From the NCBI GenBank assembly GCA_008477525.1, contig SPDT01000006.1, positions 4,057,501 through 4,121,500 on the forward strand: DNA of 64,000 nt, written 5' to 3'. Positions 1 through 12,193 of this stretch are shown one piece after another. Every line of letters starts with the position of its first letter. Position 1 is the stretch's first letter. The position numbers were made by a program, and so were the translations under genes. The stretch comes from Hypomyces perniciosus. Taxonomy: Eukaryota; Ascomycota; Sordariomycetes; Hypocreales; Hypocreaceae. A model generated the notes under the pieces. That model ran no database searches, was not told the origin of the DNA, and saw only the letters and a list, made by a program, of their open reading frames with translations.

Positions 1-3000
1 ACTCACCACAATCCTTTGCCCAGTCACATGCGGCAACTTATAGGAATTTTGTGGGCAGAAAAAATGATAAAACAAGCACCATTCGTGCCGCTTGGGTAAC
101 CGCTGTTGGCTATATCCTTTCTACATCTGCTGGCGGAATTGGGCTGAGTCGAGAAGAGGAAAGTGAACTAGTCAAAGCTTTGGTCGACAAGCTTAATGAC
201 AGCGAGGAAAAGGTTCGATTGGCAGCCGTCAAGGCCATTGAGCTTTTCGAGTTCCGGGATGTTGTTCTGAAGCTCGGGCTCATTGGTGGGGTGGATAAAG
301 AAGGCACCGTTTTTGCTAGTCTGGCAGACCGATGTCGCGACAAGAAACCAGCTGTACGTGTTGAAGCTATGGTCCTGCTTGGCAAGCTATGGGCAGTTGG
401 TGCGGGAGAGATTGCGGATGGTCAAGAGGCTGTCACTGCTTGTCTTTCTGGTGTACCATCACGCATTATCAATGCGTTCTATGCCAACGATCCTGACTTG
501 AATATTCTTCTTGATCGCGTCATGTTCGAATGCCTGATTCCGCTGAAATACCCACCTATCAAGGGCAAAGGGGCAAAGAGTGCAGCTGGTTCCTCTCAAG
601 GAAAGGGTGCAGTCGGCCAGTCTGATCAAGACAAGATACGGACTGAGAGAATCCTTTTGATGCTGAAGTCACTCGACGCCTCGGCTCAAAAGGCGTTTTT
701 TGCAATGCAAGCCCGTCAACCCCAGTTCGCTAAAGGTGTGGAAATCTTCATACAGCAATGCGAGGCTTACAATGGCGGAGTCATCGAGGCAAATGAGGAG
801 AAGGTCAAGGCTGGTCTCGCAAGGACCTTGCAGTGGCTAGGAGCATACTTTCCCGATCCATTGAAAGTTCGTAGCGACCTTCAAAAGTTTGCGAAGCTCA
901 ACGAGCGTCGAAGCTACCAGCTAGTCAAGTATGCCATCGAATCTGAGAGTGATTTCAAGACGGTGAGACGAGCTATTGCCGAATTGATAACGAAACTATC
1001 AGGCAGTGCGGCTGCTGGCTCGCTGGATACGCTTATACCGCTTTTGTATCGATCAAGTTGTCTCATGTTCAACCGAAGTCATCTAGCAACAATCATGGAT
1101 TACTCAAAGAGCGACAAGGACGGCTTGGCTGCGGTTGCACATCAGGTTCTCAATGACATATCGCAACGCAACCCGGACATTTTCAAGGCACATGCGGAAG
1201 AATTACGGAAAGAAATCATTGAGCAGACGCCAACAGAGAGCAAAGCCAATGAAGCAAGTGTCGGGGATATTCTCAAAGCGTATTCATCTTACTCCAAGAG
1301 GTACCCGGATGATGTGAATTACGACAGAAGCTTCACCCAGACCCTTATGAGCTACGCCCTCTATGGTGTGCCAATCAAAACTCCCAAATATGCTATCAAT
1401 ATTCTCCTAGCCAAGAACGACAACAAGAGCAAAGTTACGGCCACGAATCTTTTACGACAGGTAATGGCAAATTTCGAGTATGGCTCGCCTCACCTCATCA
1501 ACAAGCTCGCCACAGTTAGTCAACTCGAACGCTTGGTACCGAGTGTGACGGTAGATTCAGACGAAGCCATTCACGACATGACCATTAAACACATTTTACG
1601 CGAAGTACGAACTGATGCAACTGACAAAGATCCTTCATGGGTTGAAGATGGCGACATGGATGAGGAGCTGCAGGCGAAGTGCCTGTCAATGAAGATTCTG
1701 GTCAACCAGGCTCTTGCCACCTCAGAAGAGTCGGATGCTGAAGAAAGGGTCAAGCCGGTCTTGAAGCTTTTGAAGACATTTGTCATCATGGAGGGCGAGT
1801 TTTGCAAGGTGAAGGATACCCCTCTACATCACAAGAAGCGACTGAGACTGCTGGCCGGTCTCTTGATCTTGAAACTCTGCACAGTGAAGAAATATGATGA
1901 TCAGTTTGATCACGCAAGTTTCCACAAGCTGGCAGAGCTTGTGCAAGACACCGAGCTTCAGGTCCGTCGTCGTTTTATGGATCAGCTGCAAAACTACCTC
2001 ACTCGAGGAAAATTGCGGGCACGTTTTCTTACCATCTTATTCTTGGTGGCATTTGAGCCCTTTCCTGATCTGAAGAACAGAGTGGAAACCTGGCTACGAT
2101 CGCGCTCTCGTTATTACGCTGAGAACGATAAGCAGATTATGGAGGCTGTTATAGGAAGACTCATTCCATTGCTGGCTCATCACCCGGATTTCAGTTCGGA
2201 GCCAGATGATTTGGTTGATTTTGCAAATTACTTCCTGTTCTATCTGGGCACAATTGCCACTGAGCAGAACATCTCACTGGTATACAAGTATGCCGAAAGA
2301 GTGAAGCAAACCCGAGATGGTATTGACCCAGAGAAGAGCGACAATCTCTACGTGCTGAGTGATCTGGCTCAGACGGTGATTCGCAAGTTCCAGGAGAAGA
2401 AGAACTGGAGTTTCCAGGCTTGGCCGAGCAAAGTTGGCCTACCGACTGGACTTTACACCGCACTCCCATCTAGTGAGGTTGCACAGCAGATTGCAAAAAA
2501 GCAGTACATTCCGGAGGAGTTGGATGAGAAGCTGGACGATGTGATTCGAGCAATGGATCGCAAAAAGGTGTGTTAGATGGGCTGTCTCTTTCCTTGATGT
2601 TCAAATAGCTAATCTCATCTCTAGAAACGGAAATCAGGGCACGAATCGGCAGATCCGCCAGCAAAAAGGGCGAAAACTCAGATCAAAACTGTTATCAGGG
2701 AGAAGCCTGGGTCAAAAGCCAAATCAAAACCCGCAACGAAGAAGGTTGCAAAACCAAAGTCAACGCCTCGACCAAAGAAAACAACTGCTGCCGCGTCATC
2801 ACCTGTACCTGAAAGCGAACGCCGCCGCAGTGGCCGCGCTCATAAGGTGTCTAGTTACACAGAGCGACGTGACGAAGAGGATGAGGAGGAGATGCTGGAA
2901 GGCGTAGCTGAATGGGAATATGGCGATAAGGGCGGTAAGGAAGATGATGCGTCGGACCAAGAGGGAAGCGAGGGTGAAGATGACGCCCAGGCTTCTGAGG

Positions 3001-3227
3001 AGTCGGAGAATGAGGAACTATCAGCCGAGTCTGAAGAAGAAGTCGAGGAAGAACCAGAGCCGCCAAAAAACAACGGGAAAAAGGCATCCGCTGCTCCAAA
3101 GGGCAAGGGCAAGGCAGCTGTGAAGCCGAGTGATTTGGCACAAGCGGGACGAGGTACACGGTCGTCTCGGAGCAGAGCTGCAAAGGACGATTCGGATATG
3201 GACGTGGACGATGATGATGACGAGTGA
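1..3227 (+). CDS. PDS5: Sister-chromatid cohesion protein Pds5 (5' partial)
   Basis: Pds5 is a HEAT-repeat cohesin cofactor that helps maintain and release sister-chromatid cohesion in the nucleus. The reading frame is already open at base 3 and continues past the left edge, so the N-terminus is missing; the GTG at 51 is not a start. Exon one ends at 2567, the intron is 2568-2624 (57 nt, GT-AG, CTAAT branch-like site, in-frame stop if retained), and exon two runs 2625-3227. About 1055 residues are visible. They comprise alpha-helical HEAT-type repeats, including a segment RAAWVTAVGYIL typical of the family, followed by a Lys/Pro-rich basic stretch and a long acidic Glu/Asp/Ser tail ending in DDDDDE. 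Pds5 proteins are usually about 1200-1600 residues, so a few hundred are lost. The gene converges on SNF5. Family call is from sequence resemblance and confident. Confidence 0.9.
2568..2624 (+). other. Intron of PDS5 joining HEAT body to charged tail
   Basis: The donor is AAG|GTGTGT and the acceptor CTCTAG|AAACGG, with CTAAT about 20 nt before the acceptor. Reading through gives a stop at once, while splicing joins two frames that are both open and of consistent composition, so the intron is needed for the basic and acidic tail. Confidence 0.85.
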
Positions 3228-4033
3228 GCAAGTGAGCGAGCGGGTTCTGTACGTTAAAGGACTGGAATTTAGGGAGAGGGAAAATGATCTTTCGATTTTG
3301 GCGCGTGTTATATAGTTCTGGCTGGCTTGTCATGGTTTTTGTCAAATAATCTTGGAGATGGGGAGGGAGGAGTATGCGTGTACACTGACGATGATCAAGT
3401 GGAGCTATGAGGCATTTACACGGTTTACCTACTCGGTAGTTTCCGTACAATACCCAATGTCGTGCTCCAAGGAAAGGGACATAAACTCGAAACTCCAAGT
3501 CGAGCGCCTCAAAGCTGCTTTGTGATGTCGAGACATGTACGGCATTGGCAGCTGATAAAGGAGGTAGCAGTGTGATTTACATAGCCGGACTCTAACACTA
3601 CAAAAACGCTTTTGGTATTCTGCCTTATCCTACTAAATTCACAGCATAGGAGTACATAGGTCTTTTATCGTATCACCACCCTTTAATAATCTCCATAAGA
3701 CCCCGAAACAAGAGACGATCTGCGCCCAGCTACCCCGTGTTAATAGATCAATCAGTCAACCAGCCTCGTCGTCCCAGATAAATCTTACTTACCCTTCAAT
3801 TAAACAAAAAAGGAAACCAGGTGTAACGGTTCCCAAGTGCCAATGACGTTCTAACAAGACAGCGTGTTTTTTCATCCCTGGTACTGTACGCTGGATAAAA
3901 GAATATATCCCCTCGTATATGGTGTAATCTTGGGCAATCGTGCCATAGTCATGAAGAAAATCGGTTGAGTTGTGGCCACGATTTCTTCGTTTTTTTTGCA
4001 GATTGCCCCTGGCATTGATGTAGTTGGGCCTTT
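3228..4033. other. Convergent intergenic spacer, PDS5 / SNF5
   Basis: This holds the 3' flanks of PDS5 and SNF5, which face each other tail to tail. I see AT-rich, probably untranslated and polyadenylation sequence, with a T-run near 3991-4000, and no credible coding region. Confidence 0.6.
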
Positions 4034-6225
4034 CTATGATGATACTCCAGCTGCCGCCTCAGCAGCCTGTCTCTGCTTCACCTTCTCGCGATGGCCTGAG
4101 AATTTGAGATGAGCCTCAAATTTCCCAGCCGTCATGTCCGGCCCAGGAGTATAAAGCTTCGTGGCGCAGTCAAGACACCGAATACGTGGCAACCAAGCAT
4201 ATTTGACGCCCTCCGGTAGTGTCTGCGTCTGGATTGGCAACTCCGTAACCGGGTCGAGAGTCGAGTACTTCATTATAGCCTCAAACTTATCACCGTTGGG
4301 ATAGCGCTTTTTAAGTTCCTGAAGGGACTGTACGAGCCATTCTGGCGGCGGAGGCTAAACAAAGAAAGTATGAGCCGGAGGTAGACATGAAAGCTGCATG
4401 AGGGTAGGCAGAAACTTACAGGAGGGGGAGGAGATTGACCCATAGGCATCGGAGGGGCTGGTAAGCGGCCTATCTGACCCGGAGGTACGTTTGGCCCGCT
4501 GGATAGCTGACCAACTGAAACCGGCGGTGCTGGTGTAAAGGAGTTTGACGCAGCTGCGGAGGCTGGCGCTCGTGTATTAGACATTGAGGAGGGTGGCTCA
4601 GATTGTGATGGGGCTCTCAAGTCACGATAATCGCCCCTCATTAGGCGTTTGAGTTTCTCCCTGTTTACCCTCAACGTAACCATTAAGTGTGAGGGCTCCT
4701 CAGTCTCCTCTCTAGGGCGACGGATTGCCCTCGTCTCATGGTGATGACCAGCCAAATCTGGCGTCTCTGACCGACCCAGATTCGCCATCTTCTGTTGGGC
4801 AGCAGTGGCAGCGCCACGCACGGTTCTTCCTCCTCTCTGTGGGCCAGTTGCTTGCGATGGTGCAGGTGAGTCGGGACCTGAGTCCTCACTATCTTCAGAG
4901 TCTGAGACTTCGCCGTCACGAGCAACCCTCTTTCTGGGAGCGCCAGCCGCCTTCTTGTATAACCTGCTTTCGTCGATATGTGCTGCGGCACCGGGAAGAA
5001 CAGATGATACAATGAGCGTTCGGATGGTTCGCTGTCTGTCTTTGAGATCTGGGAGTTGCGGACCACCTCTCCGGTTGATTGATCTCTTTTGGCGTCTCTG
5101 CTCGCGGGAAAAGACAGTTTCATTCTTCTCTAGGTCGGCTTCGCTCATCTCATACAAATAGGGGGCATATTCCTTGGCTTGTTGTTGTGGGCGGAAGACA
5201 GACGGCAGTGGTGTCTGCAAGAAGGCGGATACGAGATCTGAGTCCTCAATTGGCCGCCCGTCGAACGGATGACCGATACTGTATAGACTCTTGGTGAAGA
5301 GTTGTGATTGCTCGCGGATGCAATGGGCGATGGCGGTTGTAAATTCTCCGGACAAGGAAAGATCCCTGGCCATGCTGGCTGCGAACTCTTCTGGCGAGTT
5401 GGAAGGGTTATTAATTTCCCATTCGAACTGATCTACAAGCGTGTGCTGGCCGATGGTGATGTTGAGCTTGATCAGAACGCGCATCTCGTCATTCTTGTAA
5501 GCAGAATAGGGAAGCTCAGGATCGAGCGCGTCTTCCTCGGAATAGGCGAAGGGGTAAAAGTCATTAAGCTGCTCGCGCATCTGCTGAATGACCTGTTCAT
5601 ACACAGGCTGGGAGGCGGGAGGTTTCAACCCCATATCCTCAACGAGCTGCAGGGCGAACAGCTCCACGGCCAGGAGTCGCTCATGAAGGTTCCAGGTAAA
5701 AGTGTCGCGCAGTTTGATCTTGTCCCATTCCACATCGAGTCTCAGGGGCACCAGTTCCTCGTGTTGCTCCGCCTGCTTGAGCATGTCCTTGCGACTGTAC
5801 TTGAGAGGTGGCGTGGTGCGGCGGCCAGGACGAGGCTTCTGCGACGGGTACACGATTCGGGCGGGGCCGTGGTTCTCGGTATATCCATTGGCGAAACCAT
5901 TGTAGCCCTCGCCGTAGAGTCGGCTCGGGGGGAACCATTGCTGATAGGTATTGCGGACGGACCGATACTCGCTGATCCTTTCACGCGTCTCGTGCGACGA
6001 TGTCGTGGTCTGGTCCAGCTGCTGCTTGAGGGCGGCTGCCGCGATGGAGTCGCGCATCGTGTAGCGCTCGACCATCAGCTTATCAAACGATTCCTTCGTG
6101 CGGACAGGGATTTCTGAGGGCGCGGGCTTGGGAGCTGTGTCTTTATCGCCGGCAGCCGAGGCCGACGTCGCGGTGGACGCCGAGCCCATCGCGGGCGCCG
6201 ACGTGGATGGCTGAACGGCTGCCAT
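4034..6225 (-). CDS. SNF5: SNF5/SMARCB1-family chromatin-remodelling subunit
   Basis: This is a core subunit of SWI/SNF- or RSC-type nucleosome remodellers (Snf5/Sfh1 family). Exon one is 6225-4420, the intron 4419-4355 (65 nt, GTAAGT donor) and exon two 4354-4034, giving about 708 residues. Two SNF5 repeats are visible: residues ~158-225 beginning [21 protein letters not shown], and ~247-330 beginning [21 protein letters not shown] low-complexity Ser/Pro region follows. Exon two encodes [11 protein letters not shown] and then a CxxC...HxxxxxH arrangement (CLDC, later HLKFSGH) resembling a U1/matrin-type zinc finger. The chosen start, MAAVQPS, has the better Kozak context; an in-frame ATG at 6294 would add 23 residues. 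Filamentous fungi often have a single member, so SNF5 versus SFH1 cannot be settled here. It is divergent from PRO1. Confidence 0.9.
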
Positions 6226-6864
6226 GGCGGATTGCGTCGCGAGCGCTGGCGCAGCTGAGTCGCCGCAGCGATGCGACAGCGAACAGGCGATCAATCTTCA
6301 GGCGCGCTCAATGGCAAAGGCAGATGCGGCGGTGGTGGTTGTGGTTGTGGTTGTGGTTGACGTTGGGCAGAGGGCGTCGAGGCAAGGCAAGGCTGTGGAT
6401 GGATGATTTGTGATCGATCAAGATTCTGCTGCACCGCGAATCAGTCCATAATTAGAGGTCGCTCCTTTACCGTGACAGACTTTCATGCGACTTGAGACCG
6501 AAGGCTGAGAATATCATTGGTCAGAGGGCTCCCGCTAAACCAACTCATCCGCAGATCAGCCGATCCACTGGAGAGGCGATCTCGGCGCCAGACGCTGTTT
6601 CATGCGTAATCCCACCGACATAATACCTACTCTCTCATTCATTGGCTACGCTGGGCGATTTGACGTGATAAATCTGCAAATATGTCTGAAGGTATTACTC
6701 AGAGTAAGCCAAATGCAGGTCGATGGCTTGACGTGTCTTATTACATTTTCAATGGGCGGTGGCCGGCTTAAATATGAATGTGTCATGAGCCCCCTTTTGC
6801 ATCTTTCATTCAAACAAAAAAAAAACACTTCAACTGACTTTTTGGTGTACCGAAAGCAGCAGGT
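6226..6864. promoter_or_regulatory. Divergent promoter region SNF5 / PRO1
   Basis: This 639-bp head-to-head spacer must contain both promoters. It holds a run of GGTTGT-type hexamers at about 6337-6359, inverted CCAAT pentamers (ATTGG) at 6516-6520 and 6641-6645, and a 10-A tract at 6816-6825 just upstream of the PRO1 start. No TATA box is clear, and functional assignment of these sites is inference. Confidence 0.4.
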
Positions 6865-8365
6865 ATGAGGAGACCGAAGCCGTTGACGGTGGTCATCAAG
6901 CTGGGTAAGTGTGATATTTGTTTACTGTGTTGATGAATTACATGACTATTGCTGACGCGCGGAATAGGGACGAGCTCAATCGTCGATGAGAAGACACATG
7001 AGCCTCTGCTGCCCATCCTGACCTTAATCGTGGACACGGCAGTGAAGCTCAGAAAAGATGGCCATAAAGTGGTTATTGTGTCCTCTGGAGCCATTGGCGT
7101 CGGTCTAAGACGCATGGATGTTGCCAAGCGTCCAAAGCATTTGGCGCAATTGCAGGTGAGCCTCATTCGCACCTCGCGCAATACGACGTTCTAACACTCT
7201 ATTTCTTTTTAGGCGTTGGCAGCAATCGGCCAATGTCGGTTGATCAGTCTCTGGGACAGTCTGTTCGCTCATCTAGCACAGCCAGTCGCCCAGATTCTAC
7301 TTACACGGAACGATATCGCCGATGTACGAGGGATCCTAAAACACTCCCCAAGGCCGCGGGGGACATTTCGATTTGCTAACGGTCAGTTTTGCAGCGAACA
7401 AGATATCTCAACGCCCAGAGTACCTTCAACGAGTTGTTAGACATGGGTGTTATCCCCATTGTAAACGAAAATGATACCCTGGCGGTTTCCGAAATCAAGT
7501 TTGGCGACAACGATACACTTTCAGCGATTACTTCTGCCATGATTCACGCAGACCTATTGTTCCTTATGACAGACGTCGATTGCTTGTACGACAAGAACCC
7601 GCGAACGCATCCAGATGCCAAGGCCATTGAGATTGTCGGGGATATTGCAGCCCTTCAAGCCGATGGTGAGTTCCAATACCCGTAGCTCTGCTTTGGGGCT
7701 TTGCTCACCAGAAGATAGTGTCGAGTGCGGGATCAGCCTTGGGAACAGGTGGAATGAGCACCAAGATCATTGCTGCAAAGCTTGGAACATCTGCTGGCGT
7801 AACAACGATTATCACCCGGTCATCAAGCCCCGGCAACATCCTCAGCATCGTGCGTTACCTCCACCATCCGCCAAAGCCGTCATCAGCACAGAGAGAGCCC
7901 GAGTCCGTAGCTCAGACTCCACCGCTGCACACCAGATTCCTCGCATCCAACGACCCGATTCGAGATCGTCACTTCTGGCTTCTCCATACGCCAAGCCCTC
8001 ACGGCACGCTATACATCGACGAAGGCGCCCACCGAGCATTACTTACCAAAGCTGGCCTACTGCCTGTCGGTGTCGTTGATGTCTCGGGCAACTTTGCTCA
8101 ACATGAAGTCGTCCGATTGGTCGTTGTGAGCCGGCGATCATCCCCCGGGCCAGATGGGAAGCGCTGGGAAGGGTCAGCACAGGAAATTGGACGAGCTCTT
8201 GTCAACTATGCTGCCCCTGAAATTACGAGAATCATGGGGCATCAGAGCATAGACATCCGGAATTTGCTTGGCTATGCCGATAGTGAATATGTTGCGCATC
8301 GTTCACATATTAGCATCTTTAGAGGAGAGAGCAGGCCGGTCACACCGACTCGGGAGATTCGTTGA
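6865..8365 (+). CDS. PRO1: Glutamate 5-kinase with C-terminal PUA domain
   Basis: The enzyme phosphorylates L-glutamate to gamma-glutamyl phosphate, the first step of proline synthesis, in the cytosol. Five exons were built: 6865-6904, 6968-7155, 7213-7323, 7395-7665 and 7719-8365. The four introns are 53-71 nt, and the product is 418 residues. The amino-acid kinase domain starts at once with VVIKLGTSSIV, then [22 protein letters not shown] with [10 protein letters not shown], and the [10 protein letters not shown] block typical of the family. A proline/serine-rich linker is followed by a PUA domain (about residues 290-390; [24 protein letters not shown]-like nucleic-acid-fold motifs). All exon joins restore conserved motifs, which supports the splice sites. 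Proline synthesis genes in fungi often respond to cross-pathway control; no strong Gcn4/CPC1 site was seen upstream. Confidence 0.95.
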
Positions 8366-9394
8366 TTTGGAAGAGAAAAGGCTTTTGGGCCATGATAGAG
8401 GTAGATACTACGAATTACGTATGTGTTGGATGAAGGGATAAAAAAGCATAGATTTCCTTGAGCGGGTTAGATAATGTATTGATTGGTTTTGTCTTGAGAA
8501 GCCGGAAGACGTCTGTCAGCCGCAATATCGGCTAGGCCAGATGGGGCTTGATGATCCATACTGCTAAGAAAAAAGCTTCAAGCTTTATCGAAGTCGTTGT
8601 ATTAGACGATGGACTATTACTTCGTAGATCAGCGTGAGATACAGAGACCTGAGTGTGGTTATCGATACAGGCCCCACATTTCGCAGCGCACACAGCTTTG
8701 CTTCAAATGGAGCTGGTCTGGGTATACTAGTAGTAGTAATAATAGCACATGGACTTGGATCTCTGCAATCACCGTTTATCGTCATTGCAGTGGCTAGCTT
8801 TCTTGTTGAGCTGTAGTCGACTTGTCCCTGGTTTCGGATATATGACATAGGAGGTTGCTACTATCCAGGCCCAGCCCTACTAGCATGGAGAAACACTAAT
8901 TGATGATCTTCCAGGCGTTCTATGGCAGATGGGCGAGTAGCTATACAATTAGATAGAGATTGATGAGCTTAGTCTCTTTACGTCTGAACGTGTGCTTTGT
9001 TGTAGAATAATACTACCTCTACTACTACTCTACTATTCTCATGCGCGTCAGAGTCCCCACTGATCCAACAGGAAGACAGACCGTACATACGAAGTAGAGA
9101 ACGAATAGCGAGCACTTGGCCTGAAGCAGCACTGCCCAGGTGGGTTCCAAAAACCGCCAGTGGCCTAAAAAGCCTGCAAGCCCGTAGTGCCCACAAGAAA
9201 GGATGTGGTGGTGAATGACTGGCCCCATTTTAACGTATTAACCCCTCCAAGCCCCCCCGTTATTTTGCGCACACTCTCAGCTTTTGCTGCTAACACTGAC
9301 ACTGTCCTGCGACTGAGGAACAAGCTTGAGCTCGTCAGACACCAACTTCCCACCACAATTAGAAAGAAGACGGTCCTCCCGTTAGCTGCCCACC
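8366..9394. other. Intergenic spacer PRO1 / Ebp1-like gene
   Basis: This 1.0-kb spacer holds the PRO1 3' flank and the promoter and leader of the next gene. TAG/TAC trinucleotide-rich patches lie at about 8726-8745 and 9010-9035. The last 100 bases before the ATG are C/T and A rich, as in many fungal leaders. No coding region is supported. Confidence 0.5.
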
Positions 9395-11013
9395 ATGTCG
9401 GAGGAAAAGGATATCGGTACGTGCCCTTCGTTTTGTTTTTCGTGCGCCTTCACTTGGAGATGCCATGCAGTGTCCCGAGGCCAGCCCCTCTCTTGGTCGG
9501 AAAGGAAAGCCTTGCGCTGCTTGACCCCGCCAAAGCAGTAGCTCCCATACAAATACAAGCATGACGACTGCACACGACACAACAGAAGCTCGCCTGCTAC
9601 GAATGTTATATCAGATCAAATCAAATCAAATCAAATGGACGGACGGACGCTGACTGATTCGAATAGATTATTCCCTCAACAACCCTGATACTCTCACCAA
9701 GTACAAGACCGCTGCGCAGATCTCCGAGAAGGTCCTGGCTGCCGTGTCTGAGCTCTGCGTGCCTGGTGCCAAGATTGTCGATGTCTGCCAGCAGGGTGAC
9801 AAGCTGATCGAGGAGGAGATTGCCAAGGTCTACCGTGGAAAGAAGATCACCAAGGGTTAGAATTCCCCGTCGTGTTGTCATCATGGATGCGCAGTGTGGT
9901 GGCTAACTCCAGTGTCAAGGTTTCTCTCACCCAACCACTGTTTCGCCGTCTTCCTATGTGACTCCTTACACCCCCCTCACGTCCGACGAGAGCGAGGCCT
10001 CGACGGAGATTAAGGCTGGCGAGCCCATCAAGATCCAGCTGGGAGCTCAGATTGATGGATTCGGTTCCATTGTCTGCGACACCGTTTTGGCCAGAGCCAA
10101 GGACCAGGCCGAGGAGCCCATCACTGGACGCGACGCTGACCTGATCCTGGCTACCCACTATGCCAACGAGCTCCTCCTGCGGTTAGTAGTCCCCCCCGGG
10201 CTTCTTGCCCAGGGCACGGATGAGGAGAAAGCCAAGGCTGCAGCCCAGAAGGCTCCTACCCAGTCCAAGATCACCAACCTGTTGGAGAAGGTTTGCGAGT
10301 CATATGACTGCAAGCTCGTCGAGAGCACCACATCTTGGCTCTTTGGCCGCAACGAGATTGAGGGAACCAAGAAGATTGTTCTTGCTCCTGCAGAGGGTAC
10401 CAAGGACGATGGCGCCCCTGAGGTTGGCGAGGTCTGGGGTGTTGAGATGGGTGTGAGTCTCGGCTCCGGAAAAGTCAAGACTCTGGATCACCGAGCGACT
10501 CTCCACCGTCGGACCAACCAGACATACGGTCTGAAGCGCCCTACGTCGCGCAAGATCTTGTCTGAGGTGCAGAAGAAGTTCGGTACCTTCCCCTTCAGTC
10601 TGAGACAGCTGGAGGATGAACGTGATGCCAAGGCTGGTGTTGTCGAGTGCGTCCGAGGCAATGTCTTCCGCCAGTATGAGATGGTTGGCGACAAGGACAA
10701 CTCTCCTGTTGCACGACTGCTTACCACCATCGGTGAGTTTGATCCCCGCAGAATTAAGCGAGACCGTCTATTGAGCTAACTCTACGGAATGATAGCTATT
10801 ACGAAGAACGGCATTACCAAGCTTGGCAGTGCTCCTGTTCCTGACCTCAGCAAGTACCAAACTGAGAAGAAGATCACGGATGAGGAGATTCTCAAGATTC
10901 TCGAGCAACCTCTAGCCAGGAACACCGGGAAGAAGAAGAGCAAGAACAAGAAGAAGAAGTCGGCCAAGAAGGCTGATGGAACTGCCGAGGAGGAGTCTGA
11001 AAGCGAGGAGTAA
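9395..11013 (+). CDS. Ebp1/PA2G4-like protein (pita-bread fold, curved-DNA-binding/Cdb4 type)
   Basis: This belongs to the proliferation-associated 2G4 family, which has a methionine-aminopeptidase fold without the full metal-ligand set and is linked to ribosome biogenesis and nucleic-acid binding (established for homologues). Exons are 9395-9416, 9667-9855, 9920-10732 and 10796-11013, giving 413 residues. The start lies in CCACCATG. Early motifs include DYSLNNPDTLTKYKTAAQIS and KITKGFSHPTTVSPSSYVTP. Later come ELLLRLVVPPGLLAQG and NEIEGTKKI, which mark the fungal Cdb4-like branch. The C-terminus is a Lys-rich then Glu-rich tail (KKKSKNKKKKSAKK...EEESESEE). Intron 1 is long for this window (250 nt) and carries short tandem repeats; introns 2 and 3 are 64 and 63 nt with CTAAC-type branch points. 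Codon use is strongly biased to C-ending codons, suggesting high expression. Confidence 0.9.
9616..9649. repeat. Short tandem repeats in intron 1 of the Ebp1-like gene
   Basis: Four exact TCAAA units (9616-9635) are followed by three GGAC units (9637-9648) about 20 bases before the acceptor at 9666. They lie fully inside the 250-nt first intron. Confidence 0.8.
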
Positions 11014-12193
11014 GAGCCACAACTTGGCTTTGGCAGATGGACTTGTCCGTCGTGTAAATGGCTGTCGGGAGGATGGTGCCCTATTGATACTCAGGCAGGA
11101 AGCCAATCTGACTGGACATGGCCTCGCACCTCGTGGAAACTACGAGAAATGTCGTTCGCCTACATAAAAATGATAGGCATGCTACAATGCTGGCTTGTGA
11201 GTCTGGTGAGGCGAGGCATCATATAGACATCAAACACAGGTCCGGCTGGGACAGACTTGGCTGCAAATTCGCCAGATGCACGTGTATGGCATAGGAGATC
11301 CAAACAAAAAAAATGATGAAGTGAAGACTGGACCAGGCAATGACGTGATGCAAACGACATTTTGCTGGAGGGGATGCATGCAAATGCAAGCATGCAGCGC
11401 CTTTTGGAGTACCGGTGAAAAGAAGAGGAAATGGCTCGCGGGCGCTCGCTCGCCTCCCTTCGTCTCAGGGGAACACAGGAGTGAGTAATGGGATGAGAGC
11501 AACACAGCACAGCACCGCAGAGAGATGGCGTCCGCCAATGCAGTCAGCGGTCGAGCCTGGCCGCTGTCGAAGCCCGAGAGGTAAAAATAAGCCTGCAAGC
11601 ACCTGTAGAGAGTATGTGTTTGCTCCGTAATAGCACCTAATGCAAGCATGCCCATGCCCACGCCCAGGCCGTGATCTGGACTCGGACTCGGCCTGGTCGA
11701 AAGAAGAGAGGACGGAGAGAGTGAGGCGCGCGCCGTCACATCGAATGCTTGACCAGGGGCAAAAAACCAATACTACTCCGTAGACAAGAGAAAAAAAATT
11801 AATGGGAGAAAAAAAAAGGCCAGCCTGACGATGCACGCCGACTCCAGGCGGAACCTTGAAATGCGGTGGTGGGAAAGAGTTTGAACCTTGGACGTGCCAC
11901 TGGGTCGCCCCCCTTGTCCAACGGGCAGGCCGCCTCCTCCGAAACCTGCACCCACAACCTCCTCCCCTTCACCCAAAGGTGCAAGGAAAAGCGCGTCAAG
12001 ACTGCGAAAAGATCGCGACTGGGCAGTCGATGCTGTTGCTGAAGAGAGAAGTACATTTGCCAACGCTCTGCGTCCGCGAAAAAGCCCGTTGCTAACCCGC
12101 TCTCGCTAGTCTTTTTGAAGAGGTGCGTTGCCCATCCCGCGCCGCCCAGGGCAGGGGGCCGACTGGCGAGTCGAGTCGCCAGAGCCCGACACC
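11014..12193. other. Spacer and leader upstream of RCO1-like gene
   Basis: This 1.2-kb region holds the 3' flank of the Ebp1-like gene and the promoter and leader of the PHD gene. One exact TACTCCGTA lies at 11774-11782, with A-rich tracts at about 11790-11817 and a GC-rich leader over the last 200 bases. The open frames here are short and poorly composed, so none is called. Confidence 0.5.

Noticed and set aside
5308..6117. 269-codon plus-strand frame opposite SNF5
   Set aside because: It is a shadow of the SNF5 repeats on the minus strand; composition follows the antisense of that gene.
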